From NCBI RefSeq assembly GCF_020404745.1, contig NZ_JAIZAP010000001.1:186001-250000 (forward strand): 64,000 nt of DNA, read 5' to 3'. Positions 52,405 to 63,585 of this stretch are shown here, piece by piece (within the stretch, counting starts at the first letter, position 1; every line of letters starts with the position of its first letter). The DNA is from Aquibacillus saliphilus. Lineage in GTDB: Bacteria; Bacillota; Bacilli; Bacillales; Amphibacillaceae. The notes beneath the pieces are model-generated. The model did not search any database, had not been told where the DNA came from, and worked only from the letters and a program-made list of their open reading frames with translations. The position numbers were made by a program, and so were the translations under genes.

Positions 52405-55400
52405 CTATAAATTTCGTCTATACTTCCCTCCTACTTCATATAAGGCGGTGGTTATCTGACCTAGACTTGCTACTCGAACGGTTTTCATTAGCTCTTCAAA
52501 CAAGTTGCCTCCTGAGAGAGCGACTTGTTTCAATTGATTCAATGCTTTACTTGAATCTTTGTTAAATTTTTTCTGGAAAATTTCCAAATTACTAATTTGT
52601 TTTTCTTTTTCTTTTGTCGAAGCTCGGGCCAACTCCATATCGAAATCTTCATCTGATGGAGGGTTAGGATTCAAATACGTATTTACACCTACAATTGGTA
52701 ATTCACCACTATGTTTTTTTCTTTCATATAATAAAGATTCTTCTTGAATTTTTCCACGTTGATACTGGGTTTCCATCGCACCAAGAACACCACCACGATC
52801 ATTCATTTGCTCTAATTCAAACAGAACTGCCTCCTCAACCAAGTCCGTTAGTTCTTCTATGATAAACGAACCTTGCTGAGAATTCTCATTTTTCGCCAAT
52901 CCCATTTCTTTTGTGATAATCAATTGAATTGCCATCGCTCGCCGAACACTTTCTTCTGTTGGTGTTGTGACCGCTTCATCATACGCATTCGTATGCAGTG
53001 AATTGCAATTGTCATAGATAGCCATTAATGCGCTCAGTGTCGTGCGAATATCATTAAAATCTACTTCTTGTGCATGTAACGATCTGCCGGATGTTTGTAT
53101 ATGGTATTTGAGTTTTTGACTTCGTTGATTAGCACCGTATTTATTTTTCATTGCGACAGCCCAAATACGGCGAGCTACACGACCGATGACCGTATATTCA
53201 GGATCTAATCCATTACTAAAAAAGAACGATAAGTTTGGAGCGAAATCGTCGATGCTCATACCACGGCTCAGGTAATATTCCACATAAGTGAATCCATTAG
53301 CCAATGTAAATGCTAATTGACTGATTGGATTCGCACCAGCCTCGGCAATGTGGTAGCCACTAATAGAAACAGAGTAATAGTTACGCACATGATGATCAAT
53401 GAAATACTGTTGAATGTCCCCCATCATCCGTAACGCGAATTCCGTTGAAAAGATACAGGTATTCTGTCCTTGATCTTCTTTTAGAATATCTGCTTGCACC
53501 GTGCCGCGAACGACGGCTAATGCATTGGCGCGAATATCTGCTGTTTCATTTTCTGATGGTACTCGTCCTTCTTTTTCCTGGAAAATGTCTAATTGCTGGT
53601 CGATCACCGTGTTCATAAACATGGCGAGTATAATAGGTGCTGGTCCATTGATTGTCATTGATACAGAAGTGGACGGGTCGATTAGATTGAAGCCATCATA
53701 CAATGTTCGCATGTCGTCTATTGAACAAATGTTAACGCCGCTTTCTCCGACTTTCCCATACACATCAGGGCGATGATCAGGATCTTCTCCGTAAAGAGTA
53801 ACTGAATCAAAAGCTGTACTTAAACGCTTAGCATCATCTCCTTGTGATAAATAATGGAAGCGACGATTTGTCCTAATAGGTCCTCCTTCACCTGCAAATT
53901 GCCGTTTAGGATCTTCGCCTTGCCGTTTAAAAGGAAACACCCCTGCCGTATAAGGGAACTCCCCAGGAACGTTCTCTGAACGAATCCAGCGGACAATTTC
54001 ACCATAGTCAGTAAAGGTTGGCAGTGATACCTTTGGAATATTAATTCCTGACAAGCTACGAGATTGCAAGTCGGTGATGATTTCTTTGTTCCTAATCTTT
54101 GTGGTGAGTTTCGCTTGTTTATAGGTTTGTTTCTTTTTTTCCCATGAATCGAGGGCTTGTTTTAGGTCTGAAGCTAGTGAATTTTTGTAATGGTCTCTTA
54201 GTTCAAACAATCCTGTTTGATCAACACTTACCTCATCGTGGTCATTGAGAGCATCCAATGTACCTTGTATTTGGAACCACCTACGCGCTTTTTTTACTTC
54301 GGCCAGCGTTTCTTCGTGATACTCTTTTATTGTTTGAGCGATTTCTCGCAAATAATGAATTTGCTCTTTGGGAATCACCGCGTTACGAATCTGAATTTCG
54401 TCTTGCCGTCCCAAGTCTGTCTGCCATTTGGAGCCACATTTTTGGTTAATAACTTGTATCATCTCATAAAAAAGTCGATTGGTACCTGGATCATTGAACT
54501 GGCTTGCCATCGATCCGTATACTGGCATCTGTTCTGGTCGCTCACCAAATCGTAAATGACTACGCTGGAAAGCTTTACGAACTTCCCGTAGAGCGTCTTC
54601 AGATCCTTTTCGATCAAACTTATTTATTGCTATTAAATCAGCGAAATCAATCATATCGATTTTTTCTAGTTGGGATGGAGCTCCGAATTCGCTCGTCATT
54701 ACATACATAGAAACGTCTGCTACGTCCGTAATGGCAGCATCGCCTTGACCAATACCACTAGTTTCAATGATAACTAAATCAAATCCTGCTCGTTTAACTA
54801 CTAAGATTGCTTCTGAAATTGCTTTTGATAATTCTTGTCTGCTATCTCTTGTGGCAAGTGAACGCATATAAACATTTGGTGAGTGAATAGCGTTCATGCG
54901 GATACGATCTCCAAGAAGTGCTCCGCCCGTTTTCTTTTTTGTCGGATCGACTGATAAGATTGCTACGCTCTTGTCGGTGAACGCTGTCATAAAGCGACGT
55001 ACTAATTCATCGGTTAGAGAGCTTTTTCCAGCACCACCCGTTCCTGTAATACCAAGAACAGGCGTGTGAGGAAGTTCGCCATTATGAATCGTTTGTTGAA
55101 ACATCTCTTGCTCTGATATAGTCATTTTCTCTTCAAACACTTTTTTTTCAGCAAGAGTAATAAAATGGGCAATAGCTCCGTCTTGCTTTTTTGAAAGGTC
55201 AACAGTTGATAAGTCTTTAGTAGCACTTGTGGAGAAATCACATTCTTGGATCATTTCATCGATCATGCCTTGTAACCCTTTTTTCCTACCATCTTCCGGT
55301 GAAAAGATATGTTTGATCCCATATTTATGTAATTCTTTAATTTCTGATGGAATAATTGTACCGCCACCACCGCCATAAATTTTTATCTGACTTGCCTTTT

Positions 55401-55659
55401 GTTGTTGTAATTGATCATATAAGTACTTGAAGTAATCCACGTGTCCACCCTGATACGAGGAAATTGCTATCCCTTGAACGTCTTCTTGTATCGCAGCTTG
55501 AACGATTTCGTCTACTGAGCGATTGTGTCCTAAATGGATTACTTCTGCTCCAGACGCTTGTAGCATTCTTCGCATAATGTTAATTGACGCATCGTGCCCG
55601 TCAAACAAACTTGATGCTGTTACAAATCGAATCTGATGTGTTGGTTTATACTCGGTCAT
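52405..55659 (-). CDS. icmF: Fused isobutyryl-CoA mutase IcmF
   Basis: 1084-aa adenosylcobalamin enzyme interconverting isobutyryl-CoA and n-butyryl-CoA. Domain order is diagnostic: B12-binding domain (about residues 10-140, [11 protein letters not shown] with the cobalt-ligating His), a MeaI-type GTPase (P-loop GTGGAGKSS near 205, NKFD), then the mutase barrel (from about 550). Start moved to ATG 55659, which has GAGGGG in front; the frame start at 55680 is upstream of it. Last gene of the acyl-CoA cluster, linking branched-chain acyl-CoA to beta-oxidation. Confidence 0.95.
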   Translation of the reverse strand: MTEYKPTHQIRFVTASSLFDGHDASINIMRRMLQASGAEVIHLGHNRSVDEIVQAAIQEDVQGIAISSYQGGHVDYFKYLYDQLQQQKASQIKIYGGGGGTIIPSEIKELHKYGIKHIFSPEDGRKKGLQGMIDEMIQECDFSTSATKDLSTVDLSKKQDGAIAHFITLAEKKVFEEKMTISEQEMFQQTIHNGELPHTPVLGITGTGGAGKSSLTDELVRRFMTAFTDKSVAILSVDPTKKKTGGALLGDRIRMNAIHSPNVYMRSLATRDSRQELSKAISEAILVVKRAGFDLVIIETSGIGQGDAAITDVADVSMYVMTSEFGAPSQLEKIDMIDFADLIAINKFDRKGSEDALREVRKAFQRSHLRFGERPEQMPVYGSMASQFNDPGTNRLFYEMIQVINQKCGSKWQTDLGRQDEIQIRNAVIPKEQIHYLREIAQTIKEYHEETLAEVKKARRWFQIQGTLDALNDHDEVSVDQTGLFELRDHYKNSLASDLKQALDSWEKKKQTYKQAKLTTKIRNKEIITDLQSRSLSGINIPKVSLPTFTDYGEIVRWIRSENVPGEFPYTAGVFPFKRQGEDPKRQFAGEGGPIRTNRRFHYLSQGDDAKRLSTAFDSVTLYGEDPDHRPDVYGKVGESGVNICSIDDMRTLYDGFNLIDPSTSVSMTINGPAPIILAMFMNTVIDQQLDIFQEKEGRVPSENETADIRANALAVVRGTVQADILKEDQGQNTCIFSTEFALRMMGDIQQYFIDHHVRNYYSVSISGYHIAEAGANPISQLAFTLANGFTYVEYYLSRGMSIDDFAPNLSFFFSNGLDPEYTVIGRVARRIWAVAMKNKYGANQRSQKLKYHIQTSGRSLHAQEVDFNDIRTTLSALMAIYDNCNSLHTNAYDEAVTTPTEESVRRAMAIQLIITKEMGLAKNENSQQGSFIIEELTDLVEEAVLFELEQMNDRGGVLGAMETQYQRGKIQEESLLYERKKHSGELPIVGVNTYLNPNPPSDEDFDMELARASTKEKEKQISNLEIFQKKFNKDSSKALNQLKQVALSGGNLFEELMKTVRVASLGQITTALYEVGGKYRRNL

Positions 55660-55742
55660 ACGATTCCCCTCGTTTCTCATTGGCGTTGTAAGTACATTGT
55701 TTTAGTTGCTCAATATCATCTGAGCTACTTGATTCATCAACG

Positions 55743-56885
55743 TTAATCTTGCAATAACATTTTTGCAATAACGAGTCGTTGTACTTCGTTTGTACCTTCA
55801 TAGATTTGTGTGATTTTTGCATCTCGCATGTAACGCTCTACTGGATAATCCTTTGTATAACCGTAGCCACCAAACACTTGCACCGCTTCTGTTGTTACTT
55901 CCATGGCTGAGTCCCCTGCAAAAAGCTTCGACATAGCCGATTCTTTTCCGTAAGGGAGGTTTGCCGATTCTTTCCAAGCGGCTTGGTGAGTAAGTAGACG
56001 AGATGCTTCTACTTTTGTCGCCATGTCAGCAAGCTTAAACCCAATGCCCTGCATCTCACCAATCGGTTTACCAAATTGTTTTCGTTCTTTGGCATAGTCG
56101 ACAGCTGCATCAAGTGCTCCTTGCGCAATACCCACTGCTTGAGCAGCAATACCATTACGACCACCATCCAATGTCATCATTGCGATCTTAAAACCTTCGC
56201 CCTCTTTACCGAGACGATTAGACGCTGGAACGTGGACGTTATCAAAGATGATTTCCAGTGTTGGAGATGAACGTATCCCTAGTTTTTTCTCCTTTTTCCC
56301 CATCGAAAATCCTTTCATACCTTTTTCCAATATGAACGCCGTGCAACCTTTGTGCTTTTTGTCTTTATCGGTTAAGGCAAATACTACGTACGTATCGGCC
56401 TCTCCTCCGTTCGTAATAAAAATTTTGGATCCATTCAATATGTAGTTATCTCCATCTCGCTTCGCTGTGGACTTCATATTAGCGGCATCACTTCCAGCGC
56501 TTGGTTCAGTTAATCCATATGCGCCTAGCTTCTTGCCTTCAGCCATTGGACGCAAAAATTGTTGTTTTTGATCTTCTGTACCAAATTTGTAAATTGGCCA
56601 TCCCGCTAGTGAAATATGTGCAGAAAGCATGACACCTGTGGATCCACATACCCGAGAAAGTTCTTCGATAGCGATGACGTAGCTTAAATAGTCTGCTCCG
56701 ATACCACCGTATTCTTCTGGCCAGGGGATCCCAGTCAAGCCTAGTTCACCCATTTGATTAAATATTGATCGATCAAATCGTTCTTCTTCGTCTCGTTCTG
56801 CAGCTGTTGGCTCAACCTCATTTTTTGCAAAGTCTCGCACCATTTTTCGAATCATTTGTTGTTCATCAGATAATTGGAAATTCAT
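55743..56885 (-). CDS. mmgC: Acyl-CoA dehydrogenase (MmgC-like)
   Basis: 380-aa FAD flavoenzyme inserting the first double bond in acyl-CoA oxidation. Motifs: [13 protein letters not shown] (FAD/substrate), [26 protein letters not shown] and the catalytic base Glu in [11 protein letters not shown]. Most like short- or branched-chain dehydrogenases such as MmgC. AAAGGAGGAAACG precedes ATG. Lies between the second dehydrogenase and icmF, which suggests substrates such as butyryl/isobutyryl-CoA (inference). Confidence 0.92.
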   Translation of the reverse strand: MNFQLSDEQQMIRKMVRDFAKNEVEPTAAERDEEERFDRSIFNQMGELGLTGIPWPEEYGGIGADYLSYVIAIEELSRVCGSTGVMLSAHISLAGWPIYKFGTEDQKQQFLRPMAEGKKLGAYGLTEPSAGSDAANMKSTAKRDGDNYILNGSKIFITNGGEADTYVVFALTDKDKKHKGCTAFILEKGMKGFSMGKKEKKLGIRSSPTLEIIFDNVHVPASNRLGKEGEGFKIAMMTLDGGRNGIAAQAVGIAQGALDAAVDYAKERKQFGKPIGEMQGIGFKLADMATKVEASRLLTHQAAWKESANLPYGKESAMSKLFAGDSAMEVTTEAVQVFGGYGYTKDYPVERYMRDAKITQIYEGTNEVQRLVIAKMLLQD

Positions 56886-57016
56886 ATTCGTTTCCTCCTT
56901 TAATTCTTGAGTTCTTGTTCATTTAATTGTGTGAATGCTAGATTACTATTTTCATTAACAGACGACTTCTCAAGGATGGATGCGCCTCTATAATTAAAGG
57001 CAATACGAAATCAAAT

Positions 57017-58159
57017 TTAGTCTCGCAGTAGTTTGTTGCTAATAACTAATCGCTGGATTTCATTTGTTCCTTCGTAGATTTGCGTTACCTTCGCATCACG
57101 GAAAAATCGTTCCACCGGATAGTCTTTTGTGTATCCGTGTTCACCAAATACTTGAATCGCCTCAGTAGTGATATTCATCGCAGAGTCTGATGCAAACATT
57201 TTCGCCATCGCAGCCTGATTACCGACTGGAAGATTTCTGGAAACAAAGTCTGCTGCTTGATAGGTTAGTAGTTTAGCTGCTTCGTATTTAGTTACCATAT
57301 CTGCAAGTTTAGAAGCAACTCCTTGCATTTCATCAATAGGTGTACCAAATTGTTTCTTTTTTTTGGCATAGGCGATTGCTGCTTCTAGTGCACCCTGACA
57401 AACACCAAGAGATTGAGCAGCGATCCCTATTCGTCCTGTGTTTAAGTTGGACATGGCTATCTTAAATCCTTCACCTTCTTTTCCTAATAAGTTTTGTTTC
57501 GCTATTCGACAATCTTCAAACGAGAGGGCTGTCGTGTTCGAGCCGTGAAGGCCCATTTTTCTTTCTTTTGACAGAACAGTAAAACCTGGTGTACCTTTTT
57601 CAACGATAAATGCACTTATTCCTTTTTTTCCTGCAGTAGGGTTTGTCTTTGCAAAAACAATGTACGTGTCAGCCTCACCACCACTGGTAATCCATGCTTT
57701 TGAACCATTTAATATATAGTCATTTCCATCGTGTTTCGCTGTGGTTCTGATGCTAGCAGAGTCACTGCCGGCACTAGGTTCGGACAATGCAAATGCCCCA
57801 ACATACTTTCCAGATGCTAACTTTGGAATGTATCTTTGTTTTTGTTCCTCTGTGCCAAAATATAGAATTGGATTCGTGCCAACAGACGTATGTACCGATA
57901 AAATTACACCAACGGCTGCACTGACTCTGGAAATTTCCTGGATTGCAAGAATATAGGAAGTGTAATCCATTCCCAATCCTCCATACTTTTGTGGAATAGG
58001 AATGCCCATTAGACCTAGTTCCCCCATCTCTTTGACGAGTTTCGCCGGGAATTCATCGGTTTTTTCCATATGTTCTACCGCTTTTGCAACTTTCTCCACA
58101 GCAAATTTGTGTACCATTTGCCTCATCGTCTGTTGCTCATCTGACCAGTTCAGATTCAT
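57017..58159 (-). CDS. acdA: Acyl-CoA dehydrogenase (AcdA-like)
   Basis: 380-aa acyl-CoA dehydrogenase, a paralogue of the downstream one (about half identical by eye). Motifs: FALSEPSAGSDSASI, ITSGGEADTYIVFAK, DEMQGVASKLADM and catalytic [11 protein letters not shown]. Start chosen at ATG 58159 (MNLNWSDEQQ) with AAAGGGGGTG upstream; it begins 13 bases after the mmgB stop. Part of the same operon. Confidence 0.92.
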   Translation of the reverse strand: MNLNWSDEQQTMRQMVHKFAVEKVAKAVEHMEKTDEFPAKLVKEMGELGLMGIPIPQKYGGLGMDYTSYILAIQEISRVSAAVGVILSVHTSVGTNPILYFGTEEQKQRYIPKLASGKYVGAFALSEPSAGSDSASIRTTAKHDGNDYILNGSKAWITSGGEADTYIVFAKTNPTAGKKGISAFIVEKGTPGFTVLSKERKMGLHGSNTTALSFEDCRIAKQNLLGKEGEGFKIAMSNLNTGRIGIAAQSLGVCQGALEAAIAYAKKKKQFGTPIDEMQGVASKLADMVTKYEAAKLLTYQAADFVSRNLPVGNQAAMAKMFASDSAMNITTEAIQVFGEHGYTKDYPVERFFRDAKVTQIYEGTNEIQRLVISNKLLRD

Positions 58160-58172
58160 AATGGCACCCCCT

Positions 58173-59027
58173 TTAATTACTGTAGTTGTAAAAACCACGT
58201 CCTGTTTTTTTACCGAGCCACCCCGCCTTAACGTATTTTCTTAATAAGGGACAAGGTCTGTATTTATCATCTCCGATACCTTCTTGCAGTGTTTCCATAA
58301 TATACAGACACGTATCGAGACCGATAAAATCAGCTAATGTCAGTGGTCCCATTGGATGGTTCATCCCTAATTTCATCACTTCATCTATATCTTCTACTGT
58401 TGCTACACCTTCAAAAACGGTGTAGATTGCTTCGTTAATCATGGGCATTAAGATTCTGTTAGAAACGAATCCTGGAAAATCGTTGACTTCAACTGTAGAC
58501 TTATTCAATGATTCAGCCATTTTTTTAACAACTCGGAACGTCTCGTCAGATGTGGCTAATCCACGAATGATTTCGACGAGTTTCATGACCCGAACGGGGT
58601 TCATAAAGTGCATACCAATGACTTTTTCCGGGCGTTTTGTTTCTGCGGCGATTTCTGTGATTGACAGTGAAGACGTGTTCGTTGCCAGAATGGCATGATC
58701 TGGAGCAAATTTATCTAAATCAGCAAAGATGCTTTTTTTTATTTCTATGTTTTCTACTGCGGCTTCGATAATAATGTCTTGGCTTTCTGAGTTGCGTATT
58801 TTCGTAGATAAGTGGATACGTTGCAAAAATCTATCCATGTCTGATTGGGAGATTTGTTTTTTGTTGACTTGTCGCTCTAACTGTTTTCGTATGCTTTTTA
58901 ATCCTTTTTCCACATGCTCTTCTTCTATATCGTGCAACGTCACATTGTAACCGTACGTAGCGCATACTTGGGCAATACCTGCACCCATTTGACCTGCGCC
59001 AACAACCATAACTTGCTGAATATCCAT
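58173..59027 (-). CDS. mmgB: 3-hydroxybutyryl-CoA dehydrogenase
   Basis: 284-aa NAD(P)-dependent dehydrogenase oxidising 3-hydroxyacyl-CoA. NAD motif VVGAGQMGAGIAQVCA at residues 7-22, catalytic His/Glu region GMHFMNPVRVMKLVEII, and the C-terminal helical domain GMNHPMGPLTLADFIGLD. Follows mmgA by 55 bases, as in B. subtilis mmgABC. Confidence 0.95.
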   Translation of the reverse strand: MDIQQVMVVGAGQMGAGIAQVCATYGYNVTLHDIEEEHVEKGLKSIRKQLERQVNKKQISQSDMDRFLQRIHLSTKIRNSESQDIIIEAAVENIEIKKSIFADLDKFAPDHAILATNTSSLSITEIAAETKRPEKVIGMHFMNPVRVMKLVEIIRGLATSDETFRVVKKMAESLNKSTVEVNDFPGFVSNRILMPMINEAIYTVFEGVATVEDIDEVMKLGMNHPMGPLTLADFIGLDTCLYIMETLQEGIGDDKYRPCPLLRKYVKAGWLGKKTGRGFYNYSN

Positions 59028-59082
59028 ATCACACTACGCTCCTTTATGGCTAACCCGTTATTCAATCTGATCAAAAGCTTGT

Positions 59083-60261
59083 TTATACTTCAATCATAAT
59101 CGCGTCACCTTGACCGCCACCGCTACATATGGCAGCAATACCTATTCCGCCTCCGCGTCGTTTAAGTTCATAGATGAGCGTAAGAATAATTCTCGTTCCA
59201 CTGGCTCCGATTGGGTGCCCAAGTGCAACAGCCCCTCCGTTTACATTCAGCTTCTCTGGAATTAAACCAGAGATTTGTCCACTGACTAACGAGACAGCCG
59301 CGAATGCTTCATTTACTTCAAATAAATCGATATCGTCGATAGATTTTCCTGTTTTTTCTAATAATTTATTAATAACAAGACCAGGAGTTGTTGGAAATTT
59401 TTTTGGTTCAACAGCTAGCTGTGTATGAGCTAAAATGGTAGCTAAAGGATCTAGTCCTCTTTGTTTCGCCTTTTCTTCAGACATCAGTATGAGTGCTGCT
59501 GCCCCATCATTGACTCCAGGTGCGTTCCCGGCGGTAATTGTTCCATCTGAACCAAATACCGGCTTCAGTTTCCTCAAACGCTCGAGTGAGGTGTCCTTTC
59601 TTGGTGATTCATCGTGTGTGACAACGTCTGAATTCCCTTTCCGTTGTGGGACTTCAACAGCGACAATTTCTTCAGCGAATTTCCCCGAATCAATTGCCTC
59701 ACAGGCCAATTGATGACTTCGATAAGACCATTCATCTTGTGCTTGGCGTGTTATGTTATACTTTTTAGCTACGTCATTACCGTAATTCCCCATATGTACT
59801 CCAGTAAAAGTGCATGTAAGTCCATCATGGATCATCATGTCATAGAATTTTTGTTCGCCCATTTTAAAACCAAATCGTGCGCCTTTAACAAAAAAAGGAG
59901 CTTGGCTCATCGACTCCATGCCGCCTGCAACAATTGTATCCTGCTCGTTTGCCTGGATAAGAATGTCAGCTAATGTCACGCTTCTCATTCCTGAAGCACA
60001 AACTTTGTTAATGGTTTCGGTCTCTGTTTCCCATGGAATACCTGCTTCATGCATCGCTTGACGTGATGGAAGTTGACCTTGTCCACCTTGAAGAACACTT
60101 CCCAAAATTACATGTTCAATGTCTTTTCCTTTTAGTCCTGATCGATCAAGTGCTGCTTTAATTGCTTTTCCACCTAGCTGTGATGCTGTAAACCCTGAAA
60201 GCCCTCCTCCCATTTTACCAACAGGTGTTCTTGCTCCACTGACAATGACTGTCTTTCCCAT
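59083..60261 (-). CDS. mmgA: Acetyl-CoA C-acyltransferase (thiolase)
   Basis: 392-aa biosynthetic/degradative thiolase. Active-site Cys in KVCASGMRS (about residue 88), His in GHPIGASGTR, and the second Cys in AAICSGGGQGDA. First gene of the mmgA-mmgB-acdA-mmgC-icmF transcription unit. A CcpA cre site lies about 93 bases upstream, consistent with carbon repression as known for B. subtilis mmg. Confidence 0.95.
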   Translation of the reverse strand: MGKTVIVSGARTPVGKMGGGLSGFTASQLGGKAIKAALDRSGLKGKDIEHVILGSVLQGGQGQLPSRQAMHEAGIPWETETETINKVCASGMRSVTLADILIQANEQDTIVAGGMESMSQAPFFVKGARFGFKMGEQKFYDMMIHDGLTCTFTGVHMGNYGNDVAKKYNITRQAQDEWSYRSHQLACEAIDSGKFAEEIVAVEVPQRKGNSDVVTHDESPRKDTSLERLRKLKPVFGSDGTITAGNAPGVNDGAAALILMSEEKAKQRGLDPLATILAHTQLAVEPKKFPTTPGLVINKLLEKTGKSIDDIDLFEVNEAFAAVSLVSGQISGLIPEKLNVNGGAVALGHPIGASGTRIILTLIYELKRRGGGIGIAAICSGGGQGDAIMIEV

Positions 60262-60321
60262 AAATGGATTCCCCCTTAGTACTTTAATATACTTTCCAAA
60301 CTCTAAATTACTAGTTTTGTT

Positions 60322-60340
60322 TGAATAAATACTTCCTTCA
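60322..60340 (-). promoter_or_regulatory. Weak FadR-like palindrome
   Basis: TGAATAAATACTTCCTTCA: outer TGAA/TTCA arms with an AT-rich centre, faintly like the FadR operator of Bacillus (TGAATGA...TCATTCA). Several mismatches; reported only because it lies in front of mmgA. Confidence 0.25.
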
Positions 60341-60353
60341 CTAATAATATTTT

Positions 60354-60367
60354 TTAAAGCGCTTTCA
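60354..60367 (-). promoter_or_regulatory. CcpA catabolite-responsive element (cre)
   Basis: TGAAAGCGCTTTAA on the minus strand, one step from the full cre consensus (TGAAARCGYTTWCA), 93 bases before mmgA. Predicts repression of the acyl-CoA cluster by glucose. Confidence 0.75.
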
Positions 60368-60370
60368 ACA

Positions 60371-60807
60371 TTCTGTATCCCTATTGTAAAACATAAGGTT
60401 TCGGATGTCTTGTATATTTAACAAACATAGTTAAATTTTTAAGGTAAAATAGAGTGAGTCTTCAAATCGTAGTAAATGGTAGAATTTTTTAAGAGGCCAG
60501 CACTATCACATTAGTGATTATTATAAATTAATATGAAGATCCGATTTAAAGCAATCATCGGATCTTCATCATTTTTATTATTTGTCGAAGTTCAAATCTT
60601 TTTTTGTCTTACTTTTTGCTACTCGCTTATTCCATACGTTCCCTTGCTAAAGAGCTAAGCCTTCTCGGGCCTTCTTGTTCTACTTTGGCACCTTTTTGAA
60701 CATGCGCTTCTATATCTTCTATTCTCTAACTGGTAAAGAAGTTTAAGTTTATACTAATACTTACAAGTATGCTAATTCTTCATGCCCGTTTAAACTAAAA
60801 GCTTAAA
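60371..60807. other. Intergenic between mmgA and glgD
   Basis: About 440 bases. Contains the mmg promoter region, a 13-bp hairpin (60533-60570) with a T run on the plus strand, and a minus-strand stretch (about 60623-60730) reading RIEDIEAHVQKGAKVEQEGP then RRLSSLARERME and a stop. That stretch is preceded by a stop and looks like the tail of a lost gene. Nothing intact. Confidence 0.4.
60533..60576 (+). terminator. Hairpin with T run, no gene in front
   Basis: ATGAAGATCCGAT (60533-60545) pairs with ATCGGATCTTCAT (60558-60570), then CATTTTTATT. No plus-strand gene precedes it. Confidence 0.55.
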
Positions 60808-61899
60808 TCATACATTTGTCCGGGCAGTTTCTTTTTTCGGAATAACTTTTGGTTCCTGTTCACTACTCTGAAGATTATCATAGGGAAGGACAATAACTTC
60901 CTTATCCAAGATCATGCGATCTAATTTAGCATATTCGCCAACTCTACAATTTGGCATAATAATACTATTTTTAATCAATGCACCTCTTTTAACATGAACC
61001 CCGCGAAATAATATGCTATTTTCAACATTCCCTTCAATGATACACCCATTTGCAATTAAAGAATTATTCACTTTAGATGAAGCAGAATATTTTGTTGGTG
61101 GTTCATCCTTTAATTTAGTATAAATTTCATTATTTTCCTTGAATAATTGTTTCATTTCCTCTAGGTTTAGTAGCCCAATATTACTGTCAAAGTATTGTTG
61201 TGTGGTACTGATTTTTTTCACGTAACCATTATATTTAAATCCTTTTATGTTTAAAGAATTATTTTGTATGTGATAAAGGATTACATCTTGAAAATCATCA
61301 TTTTTGTGAACATGCTCATTTAATAGGTCTAGATATTTTTCTTTTCTTAATATCATTATGTCTAGAGAACCAATCTCACTCTGATTTGGTTCGCCTATGA
61401 TGTTCTGAAAATCGTCAATTTCAATAGGTATAAAATGGTTGTCGCTTTTTTGCTTATCTTTATACATGATGGTAATATCTGCTCTTGACTTCACATGCTG
61501 TTTATAAAGAGGTTGAAAATCAATATTAGTGATAAAAGTATCGAAGCATAGTAAAACATAATCTTGACTACTTTTCTCCAAGTAATCTTTCGCTGAATAA
61601 AATGCTGTGAGATTACCAGTTTCCTTCAAGCGATCAGAGGGAAAAATGAATAAACCATCTTGTTTGCGATCTAGATCCCAATCTTTACCATCACCTAAAT
61701 GATCAAGCAGTGACCGATTATTTAATGGTGTGAAAACACCAATATTTTGAATATCTGAATTAACCATACTAGATAATATAAAATCAATCATTCTATATCT
61801 GCTACCAAAAGGGATAGAAGCTTTACATCGATGATTTGTTAGTGGCTGTAATCTTTTATTGTCATTTGCTACATGAATGATACCAAGAATATTGTTCAT
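60808..61899 (-). CDS. glgD: GlgD, regulatory subunit of ADP-glucose pyrophosphorylase
   Basis: 363-aa partner of GlgC. The nucleotide-binding start is degenerate (VANDNKRLQPLTNHRCKASI) and lacks the GGxGxRL loop, so it is thought to be non-catalytic, as in GlgD of B. subtilis; nevertheless FGSRYRMIDF and the left-handed beta-helix (about 280-340) are kept. Follows glgC by 15 bases. The C-terminal tail is polar. Confidence 0.9.
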   Translation of the reverse strand: MNNILGIIHVANDNKRLQPLTNHRCKASIPFGSRYRMIDFILSSMVNSDIQNIGVFTPLNNRSLLDHLGDGKDWDLDRKQDGLFIFPSDRLKETGNLTAFYSAKDYLEKSSQDYVLLCFDTFITNIDFQPLYKQHVKSRADITIMYKDKQKSDNHFIPIEIDDFQNIIGEPNQSEIGSLDIMILRKEKYLDLLNEHVHKNDDFQDVILYHIQNNSLNIKGFKYNGYVKKISTTQQYFDSNIGLLNLEEMKQLFKENNEIYTKLKDEPPTKYSASSKVNNSLIANGCIIEGNVENSILFRGVHVKRGALIKNSIIMPNCRVGEYAKLDRMILDKEVIVLPYDNLQSSEQEPKVIPKKETARTNV

Positions 61900-61914
61900 T
61901 TATGTTTCACTCCT

Positions 61915-63066
61915 TTAATTTACCGATGAACGATAAAACTGTTTGTAATTAGAAGATTGATCAATTAATTCAATGGGCCCTTGTGGGTTACCAATAGTAA
62001 CTCCATCTGGAATTATTACTCCTTCACTGATAATTGCACGGTGAATTGTGACATTTTTACCAATCTTTGCATGCGGCATAATGATAGAATCTTTTATGAA
62101 GCTTCCTTCATCTACATGAGAGTCATAGAATAAAACAGAATGGTTAATATCACCCATGACAACACAGCCTTCATTAACCATTGATCGTGTCACTTTTGCG
62201 TTCGGGCCAATATACTGTGGCGGCATATTTGGGTCCGCAGAACGGATTCGCCAATGACGATTGTTTAAATCCAGCGCAACATCGTTATCTAGTAAGTCTA
62301 AGTTGGCTTGCCAAAGACTCTCAATCGTGCCTACATCCTTCCAATATCCTTCAAATGGATAGGCAACTAGTGAACGGTTATCGGCTAACATTGCTGGAAT
62401 TATATCCTTGCCGAAGTCGTAGCTTGATGATGTATGTTCGTTATCAATAAGGTATCGTTTAAGTGTTTGCCAATTAAAGATGTAAACACCCATTGAAGCG
62501 AGGTTGTTCTTTGGGTTATCAGGTTTTTCTTCAAACTCTGATATTTGATAGTTTTTGCTAGTATTCATTATTCCGAATCGATTTGCTTCTCCCCAAGGAA
62601 CCTCTATAACTGATATAGTAGCATCTGCATTAGAGTGCTTATGTGCGTCAAGCATTTTCGTATAATCCATATTGTAAATGTGATCACCGGAAATAACCAA
62701 AACAAATTCTGGGTCGTATTGTTCAATAAAAGGGATATTTTCGTAGATAGCATTTGCGGTTCCTTTATACCAACGTCCGCCTGACTTTTGTACAAACGGT
62801 GGTAATATTTTGAGACCTCCGCGCTTTCTGTTTAAATCCCAATCAGTTCCAACTCCGAGATAAGAATTAAGTATTAGTGGCTGGTACTGTGTTAATACCC
62901 CTACAGTGTCTATTCCAGAATTGTTACAGTTACTCAGTGTGAAATCAATAATTCGATACTTACCCCCAAACGGTACGGCTGGTTTAGCAATCCACTTAGT
63001 TAAGTTTCCCAACCTACTTCCTTCTCCACCTGCTAATAACATTGCCACCATTTCTTTACGAATCAT
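61915..63066 (-). CDS. glgC: Glucose-1-phosphate adenylyltransferase GlgC
   Basis: 383-aa catalytic subunit making ADP-glucose for glycogen. Substrate motif [20 protein letters not shown] at residues 12-31, [24 protein letters not shown], and C-terminal beta-helix repeats (about 285-370). ATG at 63066, AAGGGGG just upstream. In B. subtilis it is followed by glgD, glgA and glgP; here only glgD follows. Confidence 0.95.
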   Translation of the reverse strand: MIRKEMVAMLLAGGEGSRLGNLTKWIAKPAVPFGGKYRIIDFTLSNCNNSGIDTVGVLTQYQPLILNSYLGVGTDWDLNRKRGGLKILPPFVQKSGGRWYKGTANAIYENIPFIEQYDPEFVLVISGDHIYNMDYTKMLDAHKHSNADATISVIEVPWGEANRFGIMNTSKNYQISEFEEKPDNPKNNLASMGVYIFNWQTLKRYLIDNEHTSSSYDFGKDIIPAMLADNRSLVAYPFEGYWKDVGTIESLWQANLDLLDNDVALDLNNRHWRIRSADPNMPPQYIGPNAKVTRSMVNEGCVVMGDINHSVLFYDSHVDEGSFIKDSIIMPHAKIGKNVTIHRAIISEGVIIPDGVTIGNPQGPIELIDQSSNYKQFYRSSVN

Positions 63067-63514
63067 CTTGTTCCCCCTTATCTTGTCACTTACTTTCTAT
63101 CTTTTTAAACCCATAATATAAATGGTGATAGAATTTGGTTTTTATAAATAGGTTCTTGTGAATACCGCCAATTTACTCCTTAGATAGATTTCTAGTTTTA
63201 TAAATCAAAATCTAAGACATATAAGTCTGTCTTCAGAAAGAACATATTTATAAAGTGTATGCTTTAATGTATAAATTATTAATACAAAAGTTTATAAATT
63301 TAAAATTATATTATTCGCTCTAACACTTCTTCCTACTTTAAAAATCTACACTTTTATTTTAAATAAGTTAGCAAAAATATTTTTACTATTCAAACTATTT
63401 TTATTATTTGTTGTATAAATATACGTTAATTTGGATGGTATATTTGCTGTTTAAATATAGATAGCACTCCAAACAATCCTACTAATTCTTTTTGAAAAAT
63501 TTTAGTGCATTTCA
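63067..63514. other. Intergenic between glgC and the lysine riboswitch unit
   Basis: About 450 very AT-rich bases with no gene. Must contain the glgC promoter on the minus strand; I cannot assign it. Confidence 0.45.
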
Positions 63515-63543
63515 TTGCAACATAATAAAATGTTTGATATAGT
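63515..63543 (+). promoter_or_regulatory. Predicted sigma-A promoter of the lysine riboswitch/dapA unit
   Basis: TTGCAA (63515-63520), 17-base spacer, TATAGT (63538-63543). Start near 63550, 36 bases before the riboswitch. Confidence 0.65.
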
Positions 63544-63585
63544 TTAAGTACAATTTTATATGCTTTACTTCAATAAATTATTGAA

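Noticed and set aside
54217-54555. Plus-strand frames opposite icmF
   Set aside because: Antisense to conserved enzyme sequence, no ribosome-binding sites.
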